A DNA stretch of 64,000 nt from Comamonadaceae bacterium 2PF. Lineage in GTDB: Bacteria > Pseudomonadota > Gammaproteobacteria > Burkholderiales > Burkholderiaceae_C. Positions 55,980-64,000 of this stretch are shown here, one piece after another. The stretch lies in NCBI GenBank assembly GCA_005502875.1, contig SCMV01000018.1, positions 1 to 64,000 of the forward strand. The letters run 5' to 3'. Both the position numbers and the translations under genes were made by a program. Under the pieces are notes generated by a model, which saw only the letters and a list, made by a program, of their open reading frames with translations, was not told the DNA's origin and did not search any database. The first letter of the stretch is position 1, and each line of letters begins with the position of its first letter.

Positions 55980-57644
55980 ATGAACGGCGCACAAGCCCTG
56001 ATGAAGACCCTCGCCGACGCCGGCGTGACCGTGTGCTTCAGCAACCCCGGCACCTCCGAGATGCACTTCGTGGCCGCGCTCGACCACGAGCCGCGCATGC
56101 GCGCCGTGCTCGCGCTGTTCGAAGGCGTGGCCACGGGCGCCGCCGACGGTTACGCCCGCATGGCCGGCAAGCCGGCCGCCACGCTGCTGCACCTGGGCTG
56201 CGGCCTGGGCAACGGCCTGGCCAACCTGCACAACGCACGCAAGGGCCGGGTGCCCATCGTCAACATCGTGGGCGACCACGCCACCCACCACGTCAAGTAC
56301 GACGCGCAACTGCAGTCCGACATCGAGACCGTGGCGCGCAACGTCTCGAAATGGGTGCGCACCTCGGCGTCCACCGCCGAGCTGGCCAGCGACGCCGCCG
56401 AAGCCGTGGCCACCGCGATGGGCACGCCTGCGCAAGTCACCACGCTGATCCTGCCGGCCGATGTGTCCTGGGGCGAAGGCGGCGTGCCCGCGGCCCTGCC
56501 CACGCTGGTGCTGCCGCCGGTGGCCGACGACGAGGTCATCGACACCATCGCACAAGCCATCCAGTCTGGTGAGAAGGTGGCGCTGCTGATGGGCGCGCGC
56601 GCCCTGCGCGAGCCGGGCCTGATGGCGGCTTCGCGCATCGCGGTCAAGGCCGGCGTCAAGCTCTTCGCCGAGGTCTTTCCCACGCGCATCGAGCGCGGCG
56701 CGGGCCTGCCCCACGTCGAGCGCATCGCCTACCTGGCCGAGCTGGCCTCGGTTCAACTGCACGGCCTGAAGCACCTGATCCTGGTCGACGCCAAGTCACC
56801 GGTGTCCTTCTTTGCCTACCCGGGCAAGGCCAGCGACCTGGTGCCCGAAGGCTGCACCGTGCACACCCTGGCTTCGCCCTCGCAGGATGCCGTGGGCGGC
56901 TTGTCCAAGCTGGCGCAAAAGCTCGGTGCCGACGCCGTGCAGCCCATGCTGCAGTCGGCCATGCGGCCCGAGCGCCCCAAGGGCAAGCTCACCGCCGAGA
57001 AGGTCTGCAAGGCCGTTGGCCACCTGCTGCCCGAGCGCGCCATCATCGTCGACGAGGCGCAAACCTCGGGCGTCATGCTGCCGCACTTCACCAAGGGTGC
57101 GCCGCGCCACGACGTCGTCACGCTCACGGGTGGTGCCATCGGCCAGGGCCTGCCCAACGCGGTGGGCGCGGCCATTGCCTGCCCCGACCGGCCGGTGCTG
57201 GCCCTGGTGGGCGACGGCTCGGCCATGTACACCATCCAGGCGCTGTGGACCATGGCGCGCGAGCGGCTCAACGTCACCACCGTCATCCTCAACAACAAGT
57301 CCTACGCCATCCTCAACGTGGAGCTGCAGCGCGTGGGCGCCACGGGCCAGGGTGGTGGCAACGGCGAGAAGGCCCGCTCGCAGCTCGATTTGTCCAACCC
57401 CGGGCTGGACTTCGTGCAGCTGGGTGCCAGCATGGGCGTGCATTCGGTGCGCGCCACCACGGCCGAAGAGTTCAACACCGCGCTCGAAAACGCCTTGAGT
57501 TCGCCAGGCCCTCACCTCATCGAGGCGCTCGTGCCCAACGCCTTCGCGGGTTTGAAGCTGCGCCTGCTGCCCCACGTGTTGAGCTCGCTGGCCAGCCTGC
57601 CGCAGCCGCTGGCCCAGCTCATCAAGCGCAAGGTGTCGCCGTGA
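55980..57644 (+). CDS. ThDP-dependent decarboxylase/synthase of the acetolactate synthase fold
   Basis: The 554-residue enzyme has the three ThDP domains. The Pyr domain (about 1-170) carries the catalytic Glu in LFEGVATGAADGYARMAG. A central domain follows, and the PP domain (about 370-540) has GDGSAMYTIQALWTMARERL and VILNNKSYAIL. Sequence and gene context resemble benzoylformate or 2-oxoacid decarboxylases that share this fold with acetolactate synthase. With the FMN enzyme just upstream it could turn a 2-oxo acid into an aldehyde. Confidence 0.88.
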   Translation: MNGAQALMKTLADAGVTVCFSNPGTSEMHFVAALDHEPRMRAVLALFEGVATGAADGYARMAGKPAATLLHLGCGLGNGLANLHNARKGRVPIVNIVGDHATHHVKYDAQLQSDIETVARNVSKWVRTSASTAELASDAAEAVATAMGTPAQVTTLILPADVSWGEGGVPAALPTLVLPPVADDEVIDTIAQAIQSGEKVALLMGARALREPGLMAASRIAVKAGVKLFAEVFPTRIERGAGLPHVERIAYLAELASVQLHGLKHLILVDAKSPVSFFAYPGKASDLVPEGCTVHTLASPSQDAVGGLSKLAQKLGADAVQPMLQSAMRPERPKGKLTAEKVCKAVGHLLPERAIIVDEAQTSGVMLPHFTKGAPRHDVVTLTGGAIGQGLPNAVGAAIACPDRPVLALVGDGSAMYTIQALWTMARERLNVTTVILNNKSYAILNVELQRVGATGQGGGNGEKARSQLDLSNPGLDFVQLGASMGVHSVRATTAEEFNTALENALSSPGPHLIEALVPNAFAGLKLRLLPHVLSSLASLPQPLAQLIKRKVSP

Positions 57645-57785
57645 CGCGACTGATCTGGCGCAAGCGCCTCTCGATCTGGCGCGCAGCCGCCCCGCCTCCC
57701 TAGGTTTCATGATGGGCAGGCGTGGGCCCGCTGGCTAGGATCCCTTTGACCGCTTCACAAGCCAACACAAGGGGAGACCGCACCC

Positions 57786-59993
57786 ATGCCCACCCGCCAG
57801 GCCACCATCGGCCAACGCACCGTTTCGCTCGACGCCCGCCCTGACCGGCTCGACCTGCGAGACCGCTCCTACACACCGCCCCTGGGCAACCTGCCCTCCG
57901 AGTGGCCACCCAAGGACTGGGTCGAAACCTACCTGCCCCAGTACGCGAAACAAAAGCTGGTGCTCGACCAAGGCTCCGAAGGCGCCTGCACCGGCTTCGG
58001 CCTGGCCGCCGTCGTCAACTACCTGGGCTTCGTCATCAGCCTGCAAAAGCCCGAGGTCCAGGCGCGCAAGGTCAGCCCCGCCATGCTCTACCAGCTCGCG
58101 CGCATGTACGACGAGTGGCCGGGTGAAGACTACGAAGGCTCGAGCTGCCGTGGCGCGCTCAAGGGCTGGCACCGCCACGGCGTGTGCCGAGAAGACCTGT
58201 GGCCCTACAAGCTCGACCGCAAGGGCCGCCGCGTGCACGTCGCGCCCCTTGAAGACCCCGACCTGCCCGACGACCCCGAGCACAACTGGGACGTTGACGC
58301 GCTTTCGCGCACGCTGGGCGTGTACTACCGCGTTGACGTGCGCTCGGTGGTCGACCTGCAGGCCGCCATCTTCCAGAACGGTGCGGTCTACGTCTCGGCC
58401 ACCGTGCACGAAGGCTGGGCCGTGCCCACGCGCAAGCAGCTGCGCGGCCACGCCGACCTGGTGCGCATCAAGCCCGTGGCCCAGCCCAAAGAGGCAGGTG
58501 GCCACGCCTTCGCGCTGGTCGGCTACAACGAGCAGGGCTTCGTGGTGCAGAACTCCTGGGGCCCCGGTTGGGGCTCGCACGGCTTCGCCTTGCTGCCCTA
58601 TGAAGACTGGGTGCAGCACGCCACCGACGCCTGGGTCTTCACCATGGGCGTGTCCTGCCAGCAACTGGGCCAAGGCGCGGCCATGGTGCGCAGCCAGGGC
58701 ACGGGCGCGGCGGCCAAGCTGGTGCGCTCGCCCCGTTTCCTCGTGCCCTTCAGCGGCAGCGCCATGGGCGCCGTGCCCGACCGCCCCAACGGCCTCATCG
58801 GTGCCGACGACGCCCTGGCGCGCCGCTACCGCAGCGTGCGCAAAGCCGAACACCGCCCGCTCGACGCAGACCAGGCCTACCGCCACACCATCGTGCTCGA
58901 CCGGGGCTTCCCGGTGCGCAACGACATCACCGCCGAGAGCCCGCAGGCCGCGCTCGACTCGGCCGTCTTGAGCCGCCCGGCCGCCTGGCTCAAGGCGCGG
59001 GGCAGCGTCAAGGTCATGGTCTACGCCCACGGCGGCCTCAACAGCGAAAGCGCCTCGGTGGGGCGCGTGCGCGTGATGGCGCCTTACGCCCTGGCCAACG
59101 GCATCTACCCCTTGTTCGTGACTTGGCGCTCGGGCCCGATGGAGACCGTCTCCGATCTGGTCGAAGAACTCGGCGCCAAGTTCGGCCTGACTGCGCGTGG
59201 TGGTTCGCCCGCGCGCGGCTGGCTCGACCGCATCGCCGAAGGCACCGACCGCATGCTCGAGCCGGTGCTGCGCGCACCCGGTGGCGCCATGTGGGGCCAG
59301 ATGAAGCTCAACGCCATCCGCGCCAGCGAAGACCCGCAAGGCGGTGTGCGCCTGGCGGTGGAGCGGCTGAAAAAACTCAAGGCCGAGGTGCCGGGCCTGG
59401 AGATCCACCTGGTGGGCCACTCGGCAGGCTCCATCGTGCTGGGCTCGATGCTCAAGCAGATGTCGGCCGCGGGCCTGAAGGCCGCCAGCACACGCCTGTT
59501 CGCGCCGGCCTGCACCACGCGCTTCGCGCTCGACCACTACGTGCCGGCGGTGCAAAAGGGCGTGCTGCCTGCCGAGCACTTCCACATCCACACCCTCTCC
59601 GACAAGAACGAACTCGATGACACCGTGGGGCCGTACCGCAAGTCGCTGCTCTACCTCGTGAGCCGCTCGTTCGAGGACGTGCACAAGATGCCGCTGCTGG
59701 GCATGGCCAAGAACTTCGACCCCGCCACCACCCAGCCCGATGCGGCCGACGACAGCTGGGCCCGCGACCGCGTGGCCGAGGTGCGCCGATGGCAGGACTT
59801 CTGGCGCGGCCTGCCCCATGGCGGCGCCAACCTGCACCTGCTCGACGCGCGCAGCATCTCCAACGGCTCTGGCAGCGAGCAGTCCACCCACGGCTGCTTC
59901 GACAACTCGGTGGACCTCGTCGGCCAAGCGCTGGGCTACATCGTCAACCCGGCCAAGCCGGTGCCCGTCAAGGTCGAGCGACTGGACTACTGA
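57786..59993 (+). CDS. Papain-family (C1) peptidase fused to an alpha/beta hydrolase
   Basis: The 735-residue protein has two catalytic parts. Residues about 40-295 are a C1 papain-type peptidase: C68 in DQGSEGACTGFGLA, H240 in GGHAFALVGYN and N256 in NSWGPGWGSHGF. Residues about 390-640 are an alpha/beta hydrolase: VMVYAHGGLNSESA, LFVTWRSGPME and the nucleophile elbow GHSAGS (S546), like a lipase or serine esterase. No signal peptide is seen, so it is cytoplasmic or leaves by a special route. The pair of hydrolases and the CHAP amidase encoded 23 bases downstream suggest an envelope- or target-cell-directed set. Confidence 0.85.
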   Translation: MPTRQATIGQRTVSLDARPDRLDLRDRSYTPPLGNLPSEWPPKDWVETYLPQYAKQKLVLDQGSEGACTGFGLAAVVNYLGFVISLQKPEVQARKVSPAMLYQLARMYDEWPGEDYEGSSCRGALKGWHRHGVCREDLWPYKLDRKGRRVHVAPLEDPDLPDDPEHNWDVDALSRTLGVYYRVDVRSVVDLQAAIFQNGAVYVSATVHEGWAVPTRKQLRGHADLVRIKPVAQPKEAGGHAFALVGYNEQGFVVQNSWGPGWGSHGFALLPYEDWVQHATDAWVFTMGVSCQQLGQGAAMVRSQGTGAAAKLVRSPRFLVPFSGSAMGAVPDRPNGLIGADDALARRYRSVRKAEHRPLDADQAYRHTIVLDRGFPVRNDITAESPQAALDSAVLSRPAAWLKARGSVKVMVYAHGGLNSESASVGRVRVMAPYALANGIYPLFVTWRSGPMETVSDLVEELGAKFGLTARGGSPARGWLDRIAEGTDRMLEPVLRAPGGAMWGQMKLNAIRASEDPQGGVRLAVERLKKLKAEVPGLEIHLVGHSAGSIVLGSMLKQMSAAGLKAASTRLFAPACTTRFALDHYVPAVQKGVLPAEHFHIHTLSDKNELDDTVGPYRKSLLYLVSRSFEDVHKMPLLGMAKNFDPATTQPDAADDSWARDRVAEVRRWQDFWRGLPHGGANLHLLDARSISNGSGSEQSTHGCFDNSVDLVGQALGYIVNPAKPVPVKVERLDY

Positions 59994-60016
59994 AACCCCG
60001 CAACAGGCAAACACCC

Positions 60017-60808
60017 ATGAAATACCCAGGTCGTGTCATCAAGTCGGGCGAAACCGATGCCCGCATCGTCAAGGCGCTCAAGACCGCGCTCAACCAGGCC
60101 CTGGCCCTGCGCGGCGACGAGGCCATCGTGCTCGACGCCGACAACCCGCTCTTTGGCCCGCGCATGAAGCAGGCCGTCAAACTCTTTCAGGCGCGCAACG
60201 TCGACAACCAGCTCCAGCCGCTGAAGGTCGATGGCGAGGTGGGCTCGCTGACCTGGGAGGCCTTGTTCGGCACCCAGCGCGTGCCCCAGGTCGAGGTCAA
60301 GCCCAAAGGCCTGGCCGCGCAGGTGCTGGCGCAGGCGGGGGCCGCGGCCGATGCCGGCGTGCGCGAGCAGCCCCGCAACAGCAACAGAGGCCCCGAGGTC
60401 GACGAGTACCTGCGCCGCGCCGGTGTGCCGCCGGGCCTGGCCTGGTGCTGTGCCTTCACCTACTGGTGCTTCGACGAAGCCGCCAAGGGCCTGGGCATCG
60501 ACAACCCCATGTACCGCACCGCGGGTTGCCTGGCCCACTGGAACAAGGCCGAGGCGCATGGCGGCACCCGCTTGCTGGCCAAGGATGCGGTCGCCGACCC
60601 GGGGCTCATCCAGCCCGGCATGGTCTTCATCATGGACTTTGGCGGGGGCATGGGCCACACCGGTTTCGTCGAGCGCGTCGAAGGTGGCTACCTCCACACC
60701 ATCGAGGGCAACACCGACGCATCTCAAACGCGCGAAGGCGGTGGCGTCTACCGCCTCAAGCGCAAGGTGGGCAGCATCAACAAGGGCTTCATCCGCTACA
60801 AGGGCTGA
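60017..60808 (+). CDS. Peptidoglycan-binding plus CHAP-type amidase
   Basis: The 263-residue protein has an N-terminal PG_binding_1-like domain (about 25-90, [23 protein letters not shown] and [16 protein letters not shown]). A CHAP/NlpC-like domain with C144-C145 in [24 protein letters not shown] and HTIEGNT should hydrolyse peptidoglycan peptides. No signal peptide is seen. Its short distance from the papain-lipase gene suggests joint expression. Confidence 0.88.
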   Translation: MKYPGRVIKSGETDARIVKALKTALNQALALRGDEAIVLDADNPLFGPRMKQAVKLFQARNVDNQLQPLKVDGEVGSLTWEALFGTQRVPQVEVKPKGLAAQVLAQAGAAADAGVREQPRNSNRGPEVDEYLRRAGVPPGLAWCCAFTYWCFDEAAKGLGIDNPMYRTAGCLAHWNKAEAHGGTRLLAKDAVADPGLIQPGMVFIMDFGGGMGHTGFVERVEGGYLHTIEGNTDASQTREGGGVYRLKRKVGSINKGFIRYKG

Positions 60809-60851
60809 CGCGCATCAGGGGGCGGCGAGGGCAGGGGCGTACCATTGCCGC

Positions 60852-61193
60852 ATGAGCACCCTGCCCCCTTGCCCCCAATGCGCCTCCGCCTACACCTACC
60901 AAGACGGCGCCAACCTCGTCTGCCCTGAGTGTGGCCATGAATGGAGCGCCAGCGCTGCCGCCGAGGCAGAGCCCGCCGCCAAGGTCTGGAAAGACGCCCA
61001 TGGCAACGTGCTGCAGGACGGCGACACCGTCACCCTCGTCAAGGACCTCAAGATCAAAGGCTCCTCGGCCGTCATCAAGGTCGGCACCAAGGTCAAGAAC
61101 ATCCGCCTGATCGAGGGCGACCACGACATCGACTGCAAGGTCGACGGTTTCGGGCCCATGCAACTCAAGTCCGAGTTCATCAAGAAGGCCTGA
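60852..61193 (+). CDS. phnA: PhnA/YjdM family zinc-ribbon protein
   Basis: The 113-residue protein has an N-terminal zinc ribbon (CPQC, then CPEC at residues 8-28) and the PhnA core [28 protein letters not shown], followed by [39 protein letters not shown]. Despite the name, these small proteins are not phosphonate hydrolases as a rule and the role is unclear. Confidence 0.93.
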   Translation: MSTLPPCPQCASAYTYQDGANLVCPECGHEWSASAAAEAEPAAKVWKDAHGNVLQDGDTVTLVKDLKIKGSSAVIKVGTKVKNIRLIEGDHDIDCKVDGFGPMQLKSEFIKKA

Positions 61194-61241
61194 GCCGGTG
61201 TGGGCCGGCCCTGGCCTGCATCGCTGTCCGGGCTGGCGGCG

Positions 61242-61270
61242 TTGACAAGTTAGGGGGGAGGGCTTGCATG
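61242..61270 (+). promoter_or_regulatory. Weak sigma-70 promoter candidate for the Hcp-like gene
   Basis: TTGACA at 61242-61247 is a perfect -35, but the best -10 at a 16-17 base spacing (TTGCAT at 61264-61269) is poor. The Hcp-like start is about 95 bases on. Confidence 0.3.
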
Positions 61271-61364
61271 CCGCAGGCTGGGCAAGCAGGCTCGTGGGTG
61301 GCCTTCGCAGTCCGCTCGTCAACGCTCGGAGGCCTTGTCGCCACCACCTGACGAGGGAGTCCCC

Positions 61365-62054
61365 ATGTCCAAGCTGTTCACCCGCCTGGCCGCCCTGGCC
61401 TTGATCGCCCCCCTGTCGCTGCCCGCATCGGCCGCGCTCGACACCTTCCTGAAAGTGCCCGGCGCGCCCGGCGAAAGCACCGACAAGGATCACGCCAAGG
61501 AAATCGAGCTCCTGTCCTGGTCCTGGGGCGCCACCAACCAGGGCAAGGACGGTGTGCTGCTCGCGCCCTTCACCTGGACGCAGCAGCTCGACAGCGCCTT
61601 CGTGCCCTTGTTCCTCGGTCTGGTCAACGACACCGAGTTCGACCCGGTGAAGCTCGCCGTGCGCCGCGTCGGTGAGCGCGTCTCCGCCGATTTTTTCGAG
61701 ATGACCTTCTCTGATGCCCACGTGCTCAGCCTGTCATCGTCGGGCACCGATGAAAGCGTCATCGTGACCGGCTCCATGAGCTACAGCGCCATCGCCATGA
61801 GCTACTGCCCGCAGGATGCCAAGGGCGGCCTGGGCGCATGCGTCAAGGGCTCGTTCAGGCCGACCAGCACCGGTGCCATGTCGTTCTCCGGGGACGCGCA
61901 AGTGCTGCGTGGCCTGGCCGAAGCTGGCGGCAAGGTGAACTTCGCCATCACCGCCGTGCCCGAGCCCTCTGCGGTGGCGGCGGCCCTGAGCGGCCTGGGC
62001 TTGCTGGGCGGCTTGGCGTGGCGTCGGCGCGAGGTGGCCCGCACCATCGGCTGA
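61365..62054 (+). CDS. Hcp-like protein with signal peptide and PEP-CTERM
   Basis: The ATG at 61365 follows GGGAG. The 229-residue protein has a signal peptide (about 1-24, ASA-A) and then a full Hcp-fold sequence: LDTFLKVPGAPGESTDKDHAKEIELLSWSWGATNQG, LAPFTWTQQLDSAFVPLFLG and the beta-barrel end GSMSYSAIAMSY. The C-terminus is VPEP, a hydrophobic helix and WRRRE (PEP-CTERM). Type VI tube Hcp is cytoplasmic and has neither signal. This is likely a surface protein that reuses the Hcp fold. Confidence 0.88.
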   Translation: MSKLFTRLAALALIAPLSLPASAALDTFLKVPGAPGESTDKDHAKEIELLSWSWGATNQGKDGVLLAPFTWTQQLDSAFVPLFLGLVNDTEFDPVKLAVRRVGERVSADFFEMTFSDAHVLSLSSSGTDESVIVTGSMSYSAIAMSYCPQDAKGGLGACVKGSFRPTSTGAMSFSGDAQVLRGLAEAGGKVNFAITAVPEPSAVAAALSGLGLLGGLAWRRREVARTIG

Positions 62055-62096
62055 ATGTGGGTGCGCGGCCCGGTGGCTCGCCTTAAGCTGCGAGCC

Positions 62097-62375
62097 ATGC
62101 CCGCTGTCGCCCTGCCCCGCATCGACGAGCCGCGCTGCACCGGTTGCGGCCGGTGCGTGGCGGCCTGCCCGCCCCAGGTGATCTGGCTGCAGGCCACCGG
62201 CCCCAGGGGCTGGGGCCCGAAGCGGGCCGAGGTGCACGACATGCCCGGGTGCACAGGGTGCGCGCGCTGTGCGCTGGCCTGCCCCTTCGGCGTGATCCGC
62301 ATGGAAAAAGTGGTCGCACCCGAGGCCTTGCCCGGCGAGCCGCTGGCGCCCAACGATCCCCCTCCGGTAAAATAG
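62097..62375 (+). CDS. Small 4Fe-4S ferredoxin, two clusters
   Basis: The 92-residue protein carries two bacterial ferredoxin motifs: CTGCGRCVAACP (residues 15-26) and CTGCARCALACPFG (about 53-66). It can hold two 4Fe-4S clusters and acts as an electron carrier. No redox partner gene is close. An operator-like palindrome overlaps its end. Confidence 0.9.
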   Translation: MPAVALPRIDEPRCTGCGRCVAACPPQVIWLQATGPRGWGPKRAEVHDMPGCTGCARCALACPFGVIRMEKVVAPEALPGEPLAPNDPPPVK

Positions 62376-62390
62376 TCCGTTTGGACCATT
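62371..62390. promoter_or_regulatory. Inverted repeat upstream of the DUF47-pit pair
   Basis: Arms AATAGTCC (62371-62378) and GGACCATT (62383-62390) pair at seven of eight positions around GTTT. TAAAAT at 62368-62373 could be a -10, so the repeat would sit at the transcription start. The element overlaps the ferredoxin stop and lies 82 bases before the PhoU-like start. The cognate regulator is unknown. Confidence 0.45.
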
Positions 62391-62472
62391 CGTGATGCCA
62401 TGCGGGTGTCATGAAAAGTCAACCAAGCCGTGCGGCGCGCCACCCCTGCGCCCGGAGAGAGAGACCCCCGCC

Positions 62473-63120
62473 ATGATCTTTGGAAAGCTGCTGCCCCGTG
62501 AGGGCAATTTTTTTGAGCTGTTCAACCAGCACGCCAACCACATCGTGACGGCCGCCCACGCCTTCGCTCAGCTGGTTCGCAACTACAACGACCCCAGCCT
62601 GCGCGAGAAGTACAACCGCGACGTGGACGCCGCCGAGGCCGCAGCCGACACCGTCAACCGCGAAGTCAACCGCCTGCTGCACACCACCTTCATCACCCCG
62701 ATCGACCGCGAGCAGATCTTCTCGCTGATCAACACGATGGACGACGTGGCCGACCTGATGCAGGACGCCGCCGAGACCATGGCCCTGTACGACGTGCGCC
62801 GCATGACCGACGAGATCGAGCGCCTGACCGACCTGTGCGTCAAGAGCGCCGAGCGCGTGAAAGACGCCGTCGCCCTGCTGCACGACATCGGTGACGCCAA
62901 GACCGCCGCCGCCGCGCTCAAGACCTGCGAAGAAATCGACCAGCTCGAAAGCGACGCCGACCGCGTCATGCGCGCCGCCATGAGCAAGCTGTTCCGCGAA
63001 GAGCCCGATGTGCGCGAGGTCATCAAGCTCAAGGCCATCTACGAACTGCTGGAAACCGTCACCGACAAGTGCGAAGACGTGGCCAAGCTCATCGAGGGCG
63101 TGATCCTCGAGAACTCCTGA
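62473..63120 (+). CDS. DUF47/PhoU-like phosphate-transport regulator
   Basis: The 215-residue all-helical protein starts MIFGKLLPREGNFFELFNQHANHIVTAAHAF, typical of DUF47 (PhoU-like) proteins that modulate Pit transporters. TPIDREQIFSLINTMDDVADLMQDAAE has the conserved acidic metal-site residues. It is 19 bases upstream of the pit gene and probably controls that carrier. Confidence 0.93.
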   Translation: MIFGKLLPREGNFFELFNQHANHIVTAAHAFAQLVRNYNDPSLREKYNRDVDAAEAAADTVNREVNRLLHTTFITPIDREQIFSLINTMDDVADLMQDAAETMALYDVRRMTDEIERLTDLCVKSAERVKDAVALLHDIGDAKTAAAALKTCEEIDQLESDADRVMRAAMSKLFREEPDVREVIKLKAIYELLETVTDKCEDVAKLIEGVILENS

Positions 63121-63139
63121 CCCGCCCTGGAGCCAAGAC

Positions 63140-64000
63140 ATGGAACCCATGCAAACGGCCCTTTGGGTCGTGATGGCGCTGGTGGTGCTGGCCCTGCTGT
63201 TCGACTTCATGAACGGCTTTCACGACGCGGCCAACTCGATCGCCACCGTCGTCTCGACCGGCGTGCTGCGCCCCAGCCAGGCGGTGCTGTTCGCGGCCTT
63301 CTTCAACTTCGTGGCCATCTTTGTCTTTCACCTCAGCGTGGCGGCGACGGTGGGCAAGGGCATCGCCGATGCGGGCGTCATCGACACCCACGTGGTCTTC
63401 GGGGCGCTGACCGGGGCCATCACCTGGAACGTGATCACCTGGTACTACGGCATCCCCAGCAGCTCGTCGCACGCGCTGATCGGCGGCATCGTCGGGGCGG
63501 TCATCGCCAAGGCAGGGGCCAGCGCCCTGATCGCCACCGGCATCATCCGCACCGTCACCTTCATCTTCGTCTCGCCGCTGCTGGGCTTCACGCTGGGCTC
63601 GCTGATGATGGTGCTGGTGGCCTGGATCTGCCGCCGCACGCCGCCCTCCAAGGTCGACCGCTGGTTCCGCCGCCTTCAGCTGGTCTCCGCCGGCGCCTAC
63701 AGCCTGGGCCACGGTGGCAACGACGCGCAAAAGACCATCGGCATCATCTGGATGCTGCTGATTTCCACCGGCTACGCCGCCGCAGGTGACAAGGCCCCGC
63801 CCACCTGGACCATCGTGGCGTGCTACGCCGCCATCGGCCTGGGCACCATGTTCGGTGGCTGGCGCATCGTGCGCACCATGGGCCAGAAGATCACCAAGCT
63901 CAAGCCCGTGGGCGGCTTCTGTGCCGAAACCGGTGGGGCGCTGACGCTGTTCATCGCCACCGGCCTGGGCGTGCCCGTCTCCACCACCCACACCATCACC
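63140..64000 (+). CDS. pit: Pit-type inorganic phosphate transporter, 3' partial
   Basis: The frame runs from the ATG at 63140 past the window end (287 codons seen). It has the two PD001131-like Pit signatures FDFMNGFHDAANSIATVVSTG and LVSAGAYSLGHGGNDAQKTIGII and the VPVSTTHTIT motif at the cut end, with about eight membrane helices. It moves phosphate as a metal complex with protons or sodium. Pairing with DUF47 is the classical arrangement. Confidence 0.95.
   Translation, partial: MEPMQTALWVVMALVVLALLFDFMNGFHDAANSIATVVSTGVLRPSQAVLFAAFFNFVAIFVFHLSVAATVGKGIADAGVIDTHVVFGALTGAITWNVITWYYGIPSSSSHALIGGIVGAVIAKAGASALIATGIIRTVTFIFVSPLLGFTLGSLMMVLVAWICRRTPPSKVDRWFRRLQLVSAGAYSLGHGGNDAQKTIGIIWMLLISTGYAAAGDKAPPTWTIVACYAAIGLGTMFGGWRIVRTMGQKITKLKPVGGFCAETGGALTLFIATGLGVPVSTTHTIT

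Overview
The window is a GC-rich bacterial chromosome segment, most likely from a betaproteobacterium of the order Burkholderiales. The clues are the strong G/C third-position bias, several PEP-CTERM surface proteins, a membrane-tethered TAXI protein, an FrmR-FrmA-FrmB formaldehyde operon, an Mla/MCE-type lipid transport operon and a NarX/NarL-like sensor-regulator pair. This placement is inferred from gene content; no rRNA or tRNA gene is visible to test it.

Layout. 1-5125: a truncated DUF1348 gene, three PEP-CTERM exoproteins, a basic KAP-rich DNA-binding-like protein with a strong palindrome upstream, and a PhoX/DUF839 phosphatase-like protein. 5431-26522: a defence island. It opens with a large fusion protein (PD-(D/E)xK-like motif, DUF2075 helicase, S24 peptidase). 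A tightly coupled six-gene plus-strand operon follows: sspF-, sspG- and sspH-like restriction genes (FtsK/HerA-type translocase in SspH), a degenerate SF2 helicase, a GHKL/MORC-like ATPase and a Cap4/DUF4297-like nuclease. Converging on it from the minus strand is an sspB-sspC-sspD-like operon for single-strand DNA phosphorothioation (DUF4007, large P-loop ATPase, PAPS-reductase-like PP-loop enzyme). The cysteine desulfurase SspA and the alternative effector SspE are not here. 26653-31705: a NYN-LOTUS protein, a CheX-like protein with an atypical receiver, an OmpA-type lipoprotein, a patatin-like lipase and a tethered TAXI protein.

31793-38641: formaldehyde detoxification (frmR, frmA, frmB) followed by a ModE-like regulator, an FdhF/YdeP-type molybdoenzyme and FdhD, so formaldehyde and formate chemistry are grouped. 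38701-45832: an aminotransferase, a four-gene MCE lipid-transport operon, YidB/DUF937 and DUF3597 proteins, a PF10118 di-iron-like protein and an unknown protein. 46097-51012: two MscS-like channel genes, a sensor kinase, a LuxR-type regulator and a lone receiver. 51013-57644: a possible 2-hydroxyacid catabolic cluster (AraC regulator, FAD dehydrogenase, BASS transporter, FMN 2-hydroxyacid dehydrogenase, ThDP decarboxylase) resembling the mandelate route in enzyme logic. 57786-64000: a papain-lipase fusion beside a CHAP amidase, PhnA, a PEP-CTERM Hcp-like protein, a ferredoxin, and a DUF47/PhoU-like plus Pit phosphate transporter pair that runs off the window.

The most interesting part is the defence island. 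The SspBCD-SspFGH architecture is known, but here three further genes overlap or abut sspH (helicase-like, GHKL ATPase, nuclease), which suggests an enlarged or composite phosphorothioation-linked immune system.
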